The notes: a model not told the origin generated them from the sequence alone. Positions 1 to 12,147 are shown, counted from the first letter of the stretch. The stretch: 64,000 nucleotides of DNA from Peromyscus leucopus (GCF_004664715.2 NC_051083.1:94765920-94829919); one strand, 5' to 3'. A program made the numbers and translations.

Positions 1-682
1 CAAGCAGTAATAACCCCAAGCATTGTTAAACCCTGGAAATGGATGTTCTTTCAGATTTAATCCATTATAGTATGAAGAATGTCTTTTTTTTTTTCTTTTC
101 TCTTACCTGGTAGACAACACTGCATGGCTCAGCTACATTCCTAGCCCAAAATGTTCTATTTTCCTAGAAAAGAGCCACACAAAGAGGAAAGAAACAACTA
201 ATTTAAAAATTAACATAATCTTCCCACAAGGTGGTCCAGATATCATATTTACTAGGAAATGGAATTGTATCAGCACAAATAGAGCTATATATAAGGAATT
301 CAGAGAAACTTTTAGGATGACCTCAGAATCAAAAGAAATATACAAGCATCCATTAGAGGGCCCGCTTTTCATGATTTTGGACATATACCCAGGAGTAAAA
401 TTTCAAGATTATAGGATAATTCTGCTGTTGCTATTTAGAGGAACTGCCATACTATTTCAAAGCTCTACAATTTTTGCATTCCAAACAATAATGAATAAAG
501 GTTTCTAATTTCTCTGCATTCTCAATAACACTATGTTTCTTAGAGTAGACATCATCATGTCTCAAGTGGTATCTGTGTCTTTGATATCATTTCCCCAATG
601 GTTGTTGATAGTTTCTTTTCAAGCGCTTGCTGATTATTTCTATATGTTTTGTGAAGAAATCTGTTTTATTATTTTGTTCACC

Positions 683-756
683 TTTTGGAGACAGGGTCTT
701 TCTCTGTATCTTAGGCAGGCCTTGAACTTACAACCTTCCTACCTCCACCTCTGGAG
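683..756 (-). mobile_element. Old B1 fragment
   Basis: The sequence gagacagggtctttctctgt, followed by ccttgaacttacaacc and ctggagtgct, is a degraded antisense B1. Confidence 0.65.
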
Positions 757-780
757 TGCTGTTTAATGTGTACTTACTTT

Positions 781-875
781 GGTGGATCTCTGTGAGTTTG
801 AAGGCAGCTTGGTCTACAAAGCAAGTTCCAGAACAGGCTCCAAAGCTACACAGAGAAACCCTGTCTCAAAAAATC
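781..875 (+). mobile_element. B1 3' part with (AAT)n tail
   Basis: The segment tctctgtgagtttgaaggca to agagaaaccctgtctcaaaa is the 3' two thirds of a sense B1. An AAT microsatellite (876-903) follows as its tail. Confidence 0.8.
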
Positions 876-1454
876 AGTAATAATAATAATAATAATAATA
901 ATACATACAATACTTTGATCTTTCTCACCCATTACCATCTCTTTCTCCCATGCTCCCCTCTCCCTGTTCATCTTTATGTTTTCCAGTTTCCTTTCTACTT
1001 TCATGTCAAATGTATAAGAAACATACTTGGAGAACTGATAAACAAGTTCATTTTTTTTTTTCAGTTAAACCCCTTTGGGGATGAATTCAATTTAGTGGCT
1101 TGGCATCTTCTTTGCACTATCCTATGCTGACTTATTTACATACTCAATTTGATGAATTCTGCTGTTAGTAGAAATTGTGAGTCAGTATATGTACTAATTT
1201 TTAATTTCAATTATGTTTATCCAAGATTATGTGAATACTTCATCTACATAGTTATCAAATACAGTTCACTTGAGGTAGTTCTTCAGTTGATTGGGGGAAT
1301 TAAACAGCACTTTGTGTTTAAACTCCCTTCCTCACAATACAAGGATGGAAAGAATGGTGGCTGTGGAGCTTTGACTGGGGAGGGGAAAGAGAGGGATAAA
1401 TGAGACTAAGAATGTTTGAAAAAGCCACAGGGAAACATTATTTTATATTTACCT

Positions 1455-1457
<3 letters not shown>

Positions 1458-1510
<53 letters not shown>
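1458..1510. repeat. (CA)n microsatellite
   Basis: A pure CA dinucleotide run of about 53 bp. Confidence 0.97.
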
Positions 1511-1512
<2 letters not shown>

Positions 1513-2079
1513 TTTTCAACACTTAGTGTTCCTTTATTTGGAGTAACGATGTAATTAAAGTCAAACAAGGCCCTAATGTCATAGGATTTGTATACTTAAA
1601 AGGACACACACAATTTGATTTCTCTCTGCCACATAAGGAGATATCAACGAAATCAAACCCTGAAGGAACGTTGATTTTAGAGTTTTAAGCCTCCAGAACT
1701 GCAAAATAAAAAATTAATTTTGGTTCAGCCACCTAATCTGTGATATTTTGTTATGGTAAGTAAAATGAGCTAACATGGTTGTGGTATTAGGGAAAATTAA
1801 ATATTCCAAATTACAAATGTTTGCACTTTATATTGAGAGCACAAAAATTGTATGTATAGTTTTTCATATTAGAAAGCAGGGATAAAACTTCTATTATTCA
1901 ATATAAATGAGTCTCCTTCTTCCTGTGAGCATGGCTATTTTTTTTTTTCATTTTGCAGTTATGTACTCTTACACTTAAAGGTATTTTATGGGCTTCAGCC
2001 AATATTAAATATTCTTCTTACTGAAACAAAGTACACTGTACTTGACTAATAGGCGTGTTGACAAGTCGGCTTCCTAGTC

Positions 2080-2330
2080 TTTTATAAAGCTGTTATAGTC
2101 TTGAAAAGCTTTCTTATTTAGGCTCTGGATATCATTCCGTTGAGAGATAAACAATTTACACATATTTTCTTCCATCCTGTAAGTTGTCTCTTCACTTTGT
2201 CAATTGTTTTCTTTATTGTGTAGAAGCTTCTTAGTTTGATATAATCCCACTTTTCTGTTTTTGCTTTTATTTGCCTTTGTTTTGGGACTCATATCCAAGA
2301 AGTTATTGTTTATACTGATACAATATTTAA
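2080..2330 (-). mobile_element. Ancient L1 ORF2 fragment
   Basis: Minus-strand L1-like ORF2 text can be followed (tgtgtagaagcttcttagtt and similar), but it is degraded, with no open frame. Confidence 0.55.
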
Positions 2331-2334
2331 GAAA

Positions 2335-2490
2335 AATTTTATTACATTTATTTACTTAATGACACACTGGTGGAGCCACAAGGACAACTTCCAGGAGCTT
2401 TCTCTTTCCACCATGTGGGTACTGGAGATAAAACTCTAGTCGTCAGGCTTGGAGGTAAGGGCCTTACCTGCTAAGCCACCTGTCTGGCCC
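2335..2490 (-). mobile_element. B3-type SINE fragment
   Basis: An antisense tRNA-derived rodent SINE with accatgtgggtactggag and ttacctgctaagccacctg. Confidence 0.65.
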
Positions 2491-2539
2491 TTCCACTGAT
2501 ATTTCAAAGTGGTTTTCTAGTTAGGGTGTTTTTTTTTTT

Positions 2540-2960
2540 TAACATTTTTATTGATTCCTCAAGAATTTCATGCATTTTATTTTCACCTTTCCTCATCTTC
2601 TCCCATAGTCACCCCAATTCTATAAACACACAACTTTATGTTTAATTTTTTAAACCCACTGGTGCTACGTATATACTTTTAGGTGTATGGTCATCCTCTG
2701 AAATATGTTAGACTTGCCAGAGACCACACCCCTAAAGAAAACTAGCTCTCTTGTTCTCCCCTGGCATCTATCAACTACCAAAAATTCCTTAGCTAGGGGT
2801 GAGACTTTGAGCCCAACTCCCTCCTCCATGCTTACATTTTCTCTTGCTGCATGCTGTCGCACTTGCTGTGTGTTTGTGGTCTTATCATCAAGTTCTGGTG
2901 GGCAACAAAGAGCTATGGGCATAGCTTTTATAGTTTGCTGCTCTTTAGGACACCTGTGGC
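2540..2960 (-). mobile_element. Old Lx-type L1 3' UTR fragment
   Basis: It contains the phrases ctaaagaaaactagctctc and agctaggggtgagactttg, shared with the rodent Lx 3' UTR as I know it. It is antisense to COL4A5. Confidence 0.65.
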
Positions 2961-3112
2961 CAACAATATGAGGGTAAGTTTTTCATACCTGGAATGAGGC
3001 TACTTATTTTGCAACATATAGTTTTGGGGAAGAACATTACCCACCATGTAGGGTAACTTCAATTAAATTCTATTATGTGATATATATTAGAAGCAGGGAT
3101 TTTATATATATG

Positions 3113-3114
<2 letters not shown>

Positions 3115-3175
<61 letters not shown>
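3115..3175. repeat. (GA)n microsatellite
   Basis: A pure GA run of about 61 bp, preceded by a short TA run. Confidence 0.97.
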
Positions 3176-3179
<4 letters not shown>

Positions 3180-3839
3180 TAAAATAGTAGCTTTCCATAT
3201 GGCTTTTAAAAACATCCTAAGTGATAATTATCTCTCCCCTGCATCCTCCTCTTCCAAACCCTCCCATCCGTCTCTCCACTTACAATAATGATATCTCCCA
3301 TTATTCCCATCTCCTCCTTCATATCCATCGCCTGTGTTTTACCATCCTTCCTCCTTCAATATCTTTTTCCATGTTAGTTGAATACATTGTTTTATACCTT
3401 CTAATTATGTTCTTGCTTGAGTATTGAGATAATATAAGGAATTTACAAACCTTAGCAAAATAGAACATTCCAGTTTAAAGATGAGCAAATGGTGGTAAGA
3501 GGCGTTTTCAAAAGAAGAACTACAAATGGCTAACAATTACATGAAAAAAATACTCGGTATCATTATCCACCTGAAAAATCCAAATGCAAAACACAGTGGT
3601 AAAATTTTGCCTCATCAGTGTTATATCCTGGATATACAATTTTGTTTGTTTATTTTGGTGAGATTATGCATTGTAAATATATGGTCCCTATATCTGTCCT
3701 ACCTATTAAACATATTAAAGATGATATATGTTAATGAATTCAATTTTGAATTTTTGATAAAATCTTATTTAATGTTTTTTTATGCTGCTTCTTTGTCGTC
3801 TCCAAAAATTGTTGATTAAGCTCAAATTATAATCATTTT

Positions 3840-4140
3840 TTCTTTATGTTGGTTTATTAAATGTTTCTATTTTTTTATTTAAAAACATTGTTGGTTTCAG
3901 TTTTTGTTTCTTAGTCGATGATCCATTTCAAATTTGGTATGATATAAAGATTGAATCTTATTTTTCTATGTAGGGGCATCCAGTTGTTCCAGAAGCAATG
4001 GAATATATTTTTGCTCTTTGATTGTTTTGATGGCTTTCCTTAAAACTAGCCACATGCCATCTCACTTCTGTTTGTTTGTTTGGTTATCCTTATGCTGGTA
4101 CCACTCTGTCGTAATTATTGTACCTTTACGGTATTTCCAG
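3840..4140 (-). mobile_element. Ancient L1 ORF2 fragment
   Basis: It has a recognisable L1 ORF2 pattern (gatccatttcaaatttggta, gggcatccagttgttccaga) in antisense, without a coding frame. Confidence 0.6.
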
Positions 4141-4206
4141 TAGCCAAGTTTCGACTACTCTAAGGTTAATATGTAAAAAATATCTAATAAAGAAAAGTAA
4201 ACTTTT

Positions 4207-4518
4207 TTTTAAGTAAATTTATTTTACATCATTTAGTTCAACATAATAGCCACAGATTCCCCTGTTCTCCCACTCTCGCCCCCTCCCCCTCCCCCCAGCC
4301 CACCCCCCATTCCCACCTCCTCCAGATCAAGGTCTCCCCCGAGGACCGGGATCGACCTGGTAGACTCAGTCCAGCCAGGTCCAGTCCCCTCCTCCCAGAC
4401 CAAGCCAAGCATAGGTGAGACAGTCATTTGGCTTGATCTGTTTGGGAGGCAGCTGTGTGTTGGTGCCGGGTCCTGGGCTAGTTGCATGAGTTGGCTGTTT
4501 GAATCCTGGGACCTATGC
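4207..4518 (-). mobile_element. 5'-truncated L1 3' end with perfect 17-bp target-site duplication
   Basis: This 312-bp insertion on the minus strand resembles the 3' UTR of the full-length L1, with shared segments such as cccacctcctccag and gacctggtagactcagtcca on the + strand. The 17-bp duplication aagaaaagtaaactttt at 4190-4206 and 4519-4535 is perfect, which points to a fairly recent insertion. Confidence 0.92.
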
Positions 4519-5751
4519 AAGAAAAGTAAACTTTTAAAAATTATAATAAATTTCATTTTCCTGATAAGAATTGTGATTCACTGGAGTATTTTCCTTGAAT
4601 AGATTAACCATTATAATTTTCAGCATGTTAATACTATTAACTCAGGACATTTCTCTAATAATTGAGCATAATTACCAAGTAAATTTGAACTTAACATCAG
4701 GTAACATTGCCTGGAACTTAAAAAAGAGTCTCAGGTATGCAGGGTAACTACACCAGTTCTACACTTAACTCCAGGAGTTAGGCCATAGAAGAAAATTGAA
4801 GAGTAGAATAATATTAATAAATATAGCCAGGGATATAGCAGAGAATTTAGGCATTGCAGAAACCCCTGATGTTTCATGGGCAGGACATTAGGGAGTATAT
4901 AGAACTGATTCTTATTTTGTTCAGTATTTCACCTGTAAGAATATTACATGAATGTTCTTGCTGTGAATTCTAGTCACTGAGCTTTCCTATTTCCATTATA
5001 TGTGAAACTATTATCTTACTTAACTTACTTAGTTGTGTGGTGGTTTCTATATTCCTTGTAATTCATCTCTTTTTAACACTAAAAAAGTTTTTCTGATTGT
5101 TTTATATCTGACTGTATTGTTTCTTACTTCTCATATTTAAAAATGTTTCAGCAGCAGTTATGAAAAAGCTCACATAGCTTAACACATAATTATTTGAGTC
5201 TAAAAATGTGGCTCTTTTAGCAGTCACATTGTCTTCCCTTAGATAAGGAATTAGTTCTTGTGCTCATTAGTTTGAAGGCCACCTTCCTTGTTGCAAATAA
5301 ACTGAACAAAATGTTATTCAAATACCAGGTCAACCAAGTCTCTGTTGCTTTTCTTTCTCTCAGCAGTTTCCTGAAAAGCTTTGGTTCTTTTTAAAGTTTG
5401 ATTTTCATTTTCTTTCAGGTTTATGTTCTTCCATCTGCATATCTTTATTTTGCTTGTGCCTGTCTTCGTTTCCATAGTCAATGTTCCTACATGTTTTAAA
5501 CTCCAATTTAGTCAAGGTTCTCTGTTTTTTCTCTGGTTTGTGCATATTTTCTTTCTCATTGTGGTTTGTTTGCAATATGGATTTTTCACTCTTGTCATTC
5601 TTCATAGTCATTATCGTTTCAAAATGTTATCATTTGACAGTAATATATTTTACACTCTTTAATTCTTGTGTATAGATTTCATTCACAGAAAATCTCAATT
5701 TGGACTAGTTTAATTTCAGATGTTACACAGTCTATATTGTATTGACTATAA

Positions 5752-5762
5752 CAGATCTAAAT

Positions 5763-5766
<4 letters not shown>
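5752..5766. repeat. Target-site duplication of the full-length L1, copy 1
   Basis: This 15-bp copy, cagatctaaatttat, matches 12148-12162 with one mismatch and flanks the TAAA-type tail of the antisense L1. Confidence 0.85.
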
Positions 5767-5797
<31 letters not shown>

Positions 5798-6318
5798 GAA
5801 CTTTTTTTTTAAATTTTATTTTACAATACCATTCAGTTCTACATATCAGCCACAGGTTCCCCTATTCTCCCCCCTCCCACACTCTCCCCTTACCCCCAGC
5901 CTACCCCTCATTCCCACCTCCTCCAGGGCAAATCCTCCCCCGAGGACTGCGATCAACCTGGTAGACTCAGTCCAGGCAGGTCCAGTCCCCTCCTCCCAGA
6001 CTGAGCCAAGCGTCCCTGCATAAGTCCCAGGTTTCAAACAGCCAACTCATGCAATGAGCACAGGACTTGGTCCCACTGCCTAGTTGCCTCCCAAACTGAT
6101 TAAGCCAATCAACTGTCTCACCTATTCAGAAGGCCTGATCCAGCTGGGGGCCTTTGGTTCATAGTTCATGTGTTTCCATTCATTTGGCTATTTTTTTTTT
6201 CAATAATTGAGTAAAAACGAAATTTATTATAAGCCACAGTCGTCCTAGGGACCTCCATGCTATATATATAGCCTCTATGGTTCTATGGGTTGTGGTCTGA
6301 TTGTTCTTTATTTTATAT

Positions 6319-9300
6319 CTAGAATCCACTTATGAGTGAGTACATACCATGACTGTCTTTCTGGGTTTGGGTTACCTCACTCAGGATGATTTTTTCTAGT
6401 TCCATCCATTTGCCTGCAAATTTCATGCTTTCATTGTTTTTCTCTGCTGAGTAGTATTCCACTGTGTATATGTACCACATTTTTTCCATCCATTCTTCCG
6501 TTGATGGGCATCTAGGTTGTTTCCAGGTTCTGGCTATTAAAAATAGTGCTACTATGAACATAGCTGAGCATGTATCTTTATGGTATGAATCAGCATTCCT
6601 TGGGTATATGCCCAAGAGTGGGATGACTGGATCTTGAGGTAGTTCAATTCCTAATTTTCTGAGAAACCGCCATACTGATTTCCACAGTGGTTGTACAAGT
6701 TTACATTCCCACCAACAGTGGAGGAGTGTTCCCTTTGCTCCACATCCTCTCCAACACTGGCTGTCATTGGTGTTTTTGATCGTAGCCATTCTGACAGGTG
6801 TAAGGTGGTATCTCAGAGTCGTTTTGATTTGCATTTCTCTGATGATTAAGGATGTTGAGCATTTCTTTAAATGTCTTTCAGCCATTTGTAGTTCTTGTTT
6901 TGTGAATTCTCTGTTTAGCTCTTTAGCCCATTTTTTTAATTGGACTGTTCAGTATTTTGATGTCTAGTTTCTTGAGTTCTTTATATACTGTGGAGATCAA
7001 TCCTCTTTCAGATGTGGGTTTGGTGAAGATCTTTTCCCATTCTGTTGGCTGTCTTTTTGTCTTATTGACCTTGTCTTTTGCCCTGCAAAAGCTTCTCAAT
7101 TTTGAGAGGTCCCATTTATTAATTGTTGTGCTCAGGGTCTGTGCTGTTGGTGTTTTATTTAGGAAATGGTCTCCGGTGCCAATGCGTTCAAGAGTGCTTC
7201 CTACTTTCTTTTCTATTAAGTTTAGTGTAACTGGGTTTATGTTCAGGTCTTTGATCCACTTGGACTTGAGTTTTGTGCATGGTGACAGATATGGATCTAT
7301 TTGTAATCTTTTACATATTGACATCCAGTTATGCCAGCACCATTTGTTGAAGATACTTTCTTTTTTCCCATTGTATAGTTTTGGCTCCTTTGTCAAAAAC
7401 CAGGTGTTCATATGTGCATGGATTAATGTCAGGGTCTTCAATCCGATTCCATTGGTCCGTATGTCGGTTTTTATACCAGTACCAAGCTGTTTTTATTACT
7501 ATAGCTCTATAGTAGAGTTTGAGGTCCGGGATGGTAATGCCTCCAAAGGTTGCTTTATGGTATAGGATTCTTTTAGCTATCCTGGGTCTTTTGTTTTTCC
7601 ATATGAAGTGGAGTATTTTTCTTTCCAAGTCTGTGAAGAATTGTTTTGGGATTTTGATGGGGATTGCATTGAATCTGTAGATTGCTTTTGGTAAGATTGC
7701 CATTTTTACTATGTTAATCCTACCTATCCATGAGCATGGGAGATCCTTCCATTTTCTGATATCTTCTTCAATTTCTTTCTTTAGAGATTTAAAGTTCTTA
7801 TCAAAAAGGTCCTTCACTTGTTTAGTTAGTGTTATCCCAAGGTATTTTATATTATTTGTGGCTATTGTAAAGGGTGATGTTTCTCTGACTTCTTTCTCAG
7901 CCCTTTTATCATTTGTGTATAGGAGGGCTACTGATTTTTTTGAGTTGATCTTGTATCCTGCCACTTTACTGAAGGAGTTTATCAGCTGTAGGAGTTCCCT
8001 GGTAGAGTTTTTGGGGTCACTTATGTATACTATCATAACCTCTGCAAATAGTGAAAGTTTGACTTCTTCCTTGCCAATTTGTATCCCTTTGATCTCCTTA
8101 TGTTGTCTTATTGCTCTAGCTAGAACTTCTAGTACTATATTGAATAAATATGGGGAGAGTGGACAGCCTTGTCTTGTTCCTGAATTTAGTGGTATCGCTT
8201 TGAGTTTCTCTCCATTTAATTTGATGTTTGCTGTTGGCTTGCTATAAATTGCTTTTATTATGTTTAGAAATGTTCCTTGTATTCCTGATCTTTCTAAGAC
8301 CTTTATCATGAAGGGGTGTTGGATTTTGTCAAAGGCTTTTTCAGCATCTAAGGAGATGATCATGTGTTTTTTTTTTTCTTTCAGTTTGTTTATATGGTGT
8401 ATTACATTGACTGATTTTCGTATGTTGAACCATCCTTGCATCCCTGGGATGAATGCTACTTGGTCATGATGGATGATTGTTTTGATGTATTCTTGGATTC
8501 AGTTTGCCAATATTTTGTTGAGTATTTTTGCATCAATGTTCATGAGGGAGATTGGTCTGTAGTTCTCTTTCTTTGTTGCATCTTTGTGTGGTTTGGGTAT
8601 CAGGGTAATTGTAGCCTCATAAAAAGAGTTTGGTAGTGTTCCTTCTGTTTCTATTGTGTGGAACACTTTGAAGAGTATTGGTATTAGTTCTTCTTTGAAA
8701 GTCTGGTAGAATTCTGCACTGAAACCATCTGGTCCTGGGCTTTTTTTGGATGGGAGACTTTTGATGACTGTTTCTATTTCTTTAGGGGTTATTAGTCTAT
8801 TTAAATGGTTTATCTATTCTTGATTTAATTTTGGTATGTGGTATTTATCCAGAAAATTGTCCATTTCTTCCTGGTTTTCCATTTTTGTGGAGTACAGGTT
8901 TTTGAAGTATGATCTGATGATTCTCTGGATTTCTCGTTGTCTGTTGTTATGTCTCCCTTTTCATTTCTGATTTTGTGAATTTGGGTGCTCTCTCTTTGCC
9001 TTTTGGTTAATTTGGCTAGGGGTTTGTCTATCTTGTTGATTTTTTCAAAGAACCAACTCTTTGTTTCATTGATTTTTTGTATTGTTCTCTTGTTTTCTAT
9101 TTCGTTGATTTCAGCCCTCAATTTGATTATTTCCTGGCATCTGTTTCTCCTGGGTGAGTTTGTTTCTGTTTGTTCTAGAGCTTTCAGTTGTGCTGTTAAT
9201 TCATTGGTATGGGATTTCTCCATCTTCTTTATGTGTGCATTTAGAGCTGTGAATTTTCCTCTTAGCACTGCATTCATAGTGTCTCATAAGTTTGGGTATG

Positions 9301-10150
9301 TTGTACTTTCATTTTCATTGAATTCTAGGAAATCTTTAATTTCTTTCTTTATTTCTTCCTTGACCCATTGATGTTTCAGGTGGGCATTATTCAGTTTCCA
9401 TGAGTTTGTGGGTTTTCTATAATTTTTGTTGTTGTTGAGGTCTAACTTTAAGGCATGGTGTTCTGATAAGATACAGGAGTTTATTCCAATTTTTTGTATC
9501 TGTTGAGATTTGCTTTGTGGCCAAGTATGTGGTCAATTTTTGAGAAGGTTCCATGGGGTGCTGAGAAGAAGGTATATTCTCTTGTGTTAGGATGGAATGT
9601 TCTGTAGATCTCTATTAGGTCCATTTGAGTCATAACATCTGTTAGGTCCTTTATTTCTTTGTTAAGTTTCAGTCTGGTAGATCTGTCTTTTGGTGAGAGT
9701 GGTGTGTTAAAATCTCCCACTACTAATGTCTGGGGTTTGATGTGCATTTTCAACTTTAGTAGTGTTTTTTTTTTTTATGAATGTGGTTGCTTTTGTATTT
9801 GGAGCATAAATGTTTAGAATCGAGACTTCATCTTGGTGGATTTTTCCCGTGATAAATATGTAATGTCCATCCTGATCTCTTTTGATTGATTTTAGTTTGA
9901 AGTCTATTTTATTAGATATTAGGATAGCTACACCAGCTTGTTTCTTAGGTCCATTTGCTTGGAAAGCCTTTTCCCAGCCCTTTACTCGGAGGTAGTGTCT
10001 GTCTTTGAAGTTAAGGTGTGTTTCTTGTATGCAGCAGATGGATGGGTCCTGTTTTCTTATCCATTCTGTTAGCCTGTGTCTTTTTAAAGGTGAGTTGAAA
10101 CCATTGATATTGATGGATATTAATGACCAGTGATTGTTAATTCCTGTTAT
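6319..10150 (-). pseudogene. L1 ORF2 (endonuclease and reverse transcriptase), broken
   Basis: The endonuclease part lies at about 9480-10150 (motifs ICCIQETHL, VVGDFNTPLSPKDRS, KIDHILGHK), with a frame change at an A-run (T-run 9766-9776 on the + strand). The RT part lies at 7329-8441, with [28 protein letters not shown] and LDSKKS-like motifs. The C-terminal part lies at 6319-7441, with the zinc-knuckle-like [18 protein letters not shown] region and the terminal MYSLISGF. The RT active-site box reads FAEVMIVY instead of FADDMIVY, so both metal-binding aspartates are gone. Further stops separate the segments near 8441-8825 and 9277-9480. The normal enzyme nicks DNA and copies L1 RNA at the target. 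Confidence 0.92.
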
Positions 10151-10200
10151 TTTTTGTGGTTGTGTTGTGTTGTCCTTCTCTGGTGTATGTTGGTGTGGGA

Positions 10201-11334
10201 TTATCTATTGCTTGATTTTTCATGGATGTGTTTAGCTTCTTTGGGTTGGATTTTCCATTTTAGTGCTTTCTGTAGGGCTGGGTTTGTGGACAGGTATTGA
10301 TTAAATCTGGTTTTATCCTGGAATATTTTGTTTACTCTGCCTATGGTGATTGAGAGTTTTGCTGGGTATAATAGTCTGGGTTGGCATCCGTGGTCTCTTA
10401 GTGTCTGCATAAGATTTGTCCATGATCTTCTAGCTTTCATAGTCTTTATTGAGTAGTCTGGTGTTATTCTGATGGGTTTGCCTTTATATGTTACTTGGTC
10501 TTTTTCCTTTGCGGCTCTTAATATTTTTTCTTTGTTCTGTATGTTTAGTGTTTTGATTATTATGTGGCGAGGGGATTTTTTTTTTTTTTTGATCCAGCCT
10601 ATTCGGTGTTCTGTAAGCTTCTTGTATCTTCATAGGTATTTCTTTCTTTAGGTTAGGAAAGTTTTCTTCTATGATTTTGTTGAATATATTTTCTGTGCTT
10701 TGAGTTGGTATTCTTCTCCTTCTTCTATCCCTATTATTCTTAGGTTTGGTCTTTTCATGGTGTCCCAAATTTCCTGGACGTTTTGTGTTACAACTTCTTT
10801 GTCTTTAGTGTTTTCTTTGATTGACGAATCTATTTTCTCTATTGTGTCTTCAGTGTCAGAGATTCTCTGTTCCATCTCTTGCAATCGGTTGGTTATGCTT
10901 GTTTCTGTAGTTCCTGTTCGTTTAGTCAGGATTTCTATTTCCAGCATTCCCTCATCATGTGTTTTCTTTATTGTCTCAAATTCATTTTTCAGATCTTGGA
11001 ATGTTTCTTTCATCTGTTTAATTGCTTTTTCTTGGCTTTCTTTGATTTCTTCCCATTTTTTGTTCGTTTTTTCTTCCATTTCTTTAAGAGAGTTTTTTAT
11101 TTCCTCTTTAATGGAGTTTTTCATTTCCTCTTTAAGGAAAGTTTTTATTTCCTCTTTGAGGGAATGTTTTATTTCTTCTTTAAGGGCCTCTATCATCTTC
11201 TTAAAGTCATTTTTAGGGTTGATTTCTTCTGTCTTGGTATGTTCAGGTCTTGTAGGTGTAGAATCACTAAGTTCTGATGTTGCCATATAGGTCTTTATGT
11301 TGTTGCCTGTATTTTTGCACTGGCGTCTACTCAT
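10201..11334 (-). pseudogene. L1 ORF1 (RNA-binding chaperone), frameshifted
   Basis: The reading starts at Met MSRRQCKNTGNN (11334) and runs 221 codons before losing frame near 10670. The product continues in a second frame (about 10484-10768, with ENIFNKIIEENFPNLKKE and EAYRTPNRLDQ) and a third (10201-10440, with GCQPRLLYPAKLSI). One break lies at an A-run on the minus strand (T-run 10578-10590 on the + strand). ORF1p is the trimeric coiled-coil, RRM-type and C-terminal RNA-binding protein that coats L1 RNA. The coiled coil here carries an unusual run of 8-residue repeats. The intact protein would be of usual L1 ORF1 size. Confidence 0.92.
11091..11186 (-). repeat. 24-bp tandem repeat, four copies, inside L1 ORF1
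   Basis: Four head-to-tail 24-bp units, at 11091-11114, 11115-11138, 11139-11162 and 11163-11186, share a core like tttttatttcctctttaagg on the + strand. On the minus strand they encode octads such as LKEEIKHS, LKEEIKTF, LKEEMKNS and IKEEIKNS in the ORF1 coiled coil. Confidence 0.88.
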
Positions 11335-12147
11335 CTCTTCCTCTGTGCGGTGCAGGTGGTGTCTGTGTCTGAGAGTGCCTCTCTGTTCTCATTTTTAGTC
11401 TTGGTTTAGTAAGAGTTCTTGGTTAAATTGGTGCTATTGGGCAGCTTATTTCAGTCGGTGAAGTATATACTTATGATTCTGGTGATCTGGTTTGGTGTCT
11501 GGGTAGCGCCTTCTTCTGTGTTCCCAGGTCACGTTTTGTTCATTTGTCAACTCCTCAGCTGATCTTGTTTCTTCAGACTTCAATCTGTAGGCATCTGAAT
11601 CCTCTCCCAGATGGGTTTCAGCTGAGCTGGGTAGTCTCACCAACACCTCCAAGTTGTTGGGTTTCGCAGGATCAGCAGCTGGGCCCTGGGTTGTCCTCAG
11701 ACGGAGTATTCATATTCGTTCTGGTTCTGTCCCATGGATATAGCTTCTTCCCCGAGTGTTGGGGTTAGAGGCGTCCCTGTTCCAAGCTGCGTCTGCTTGT
11801 GTCTGTCGCCGGGACTGTCTACCTCTGCGGTCCACCACCGGGCCTGTATGTCCCTGTCAGCTGCTGCTGGGTCTGTCTGCCTCTGTGGGCCGCCGCCGGG
11901 CCTGTATGTCTCTGCCAGCTGCCGCTGGACCTGTATGTCTCTGCCAGCTGCCACCGCGGGCCTACCCACCTCTGCTTGTCACTGCTGCTGGGCCCGTCTA
12001 CCTCTGGCGGGCTGCCATCGGGTCTGTATGTCTCTGCCGGCTGCCGCCGGGCCTGAATGTCCCTGTGGGCCGCCGCCGCCAGGCCCGTCTACCCCTGCGG
12101 GCCGCGGAGGGCCTACCTGCATTTGCTTATCTCCGCCGCCGGGCCCC
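11335..12147 (-). promoter_or_regulatory. L1 5' UTR, GC-rich promoter region with degenerate repeats
   Basis: This is the most CpG-rich stretch in the window, especially 11800-12147. Degenerate units of about 29-30 bp recur; two close copies with ctgtatgtctctgccagctg lie at 11901-11929 and from 11930. In L1 elements this region is an internal RNA polymerase II promoter, and it often has antisense activity as well. Activity here is inferred, not shown. Confidence 0.75.

Larger units (their letters stand above)
5767..12147 (-). mobile_element. Full-length LINE-1 retrotransposon, inactive, antisense to COL4A5
   Basis: A complete L1 lies on the minus strand: a GC-rich 5' UTR (11335-12147), ORF1 (10201-11334), ORF2 (about 6319-10150), a pyrimidine/purine-biased 3' UTR (about 5800-6318) and an A-rich TAAA-repeat tail at 5767-5799. 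It is flanked by a 15-bp target-site duplication, cagatcTaaatttat at 5752-5766 and cagatcCaaatttat at 12148-12162, with one mismatch. That marks a single intact insertion by target-primed reverse transcription. Both ORFs carry frameshifts, several in homopolymer runs, and the RT active site is mutated, so it cannot move by itself. It sits about 16.6 kb upstream of exon 2. Confidence 0.93.

Noticed and set aside
6957..8247. Long + strand open frames over the L1
   Set aside because: They are antisense shadows of L1 ORF2. The minus strand gives clear endonuclease and RT motifs, and the + strand gives none.
10700..11290. Two + strand frames of 130-196 codons, rich in Ser/Ile/Phe
   Set aside because: They are mirror images of the ORF1 coiled-coil codons on the minus strand, with no recognisable domain.
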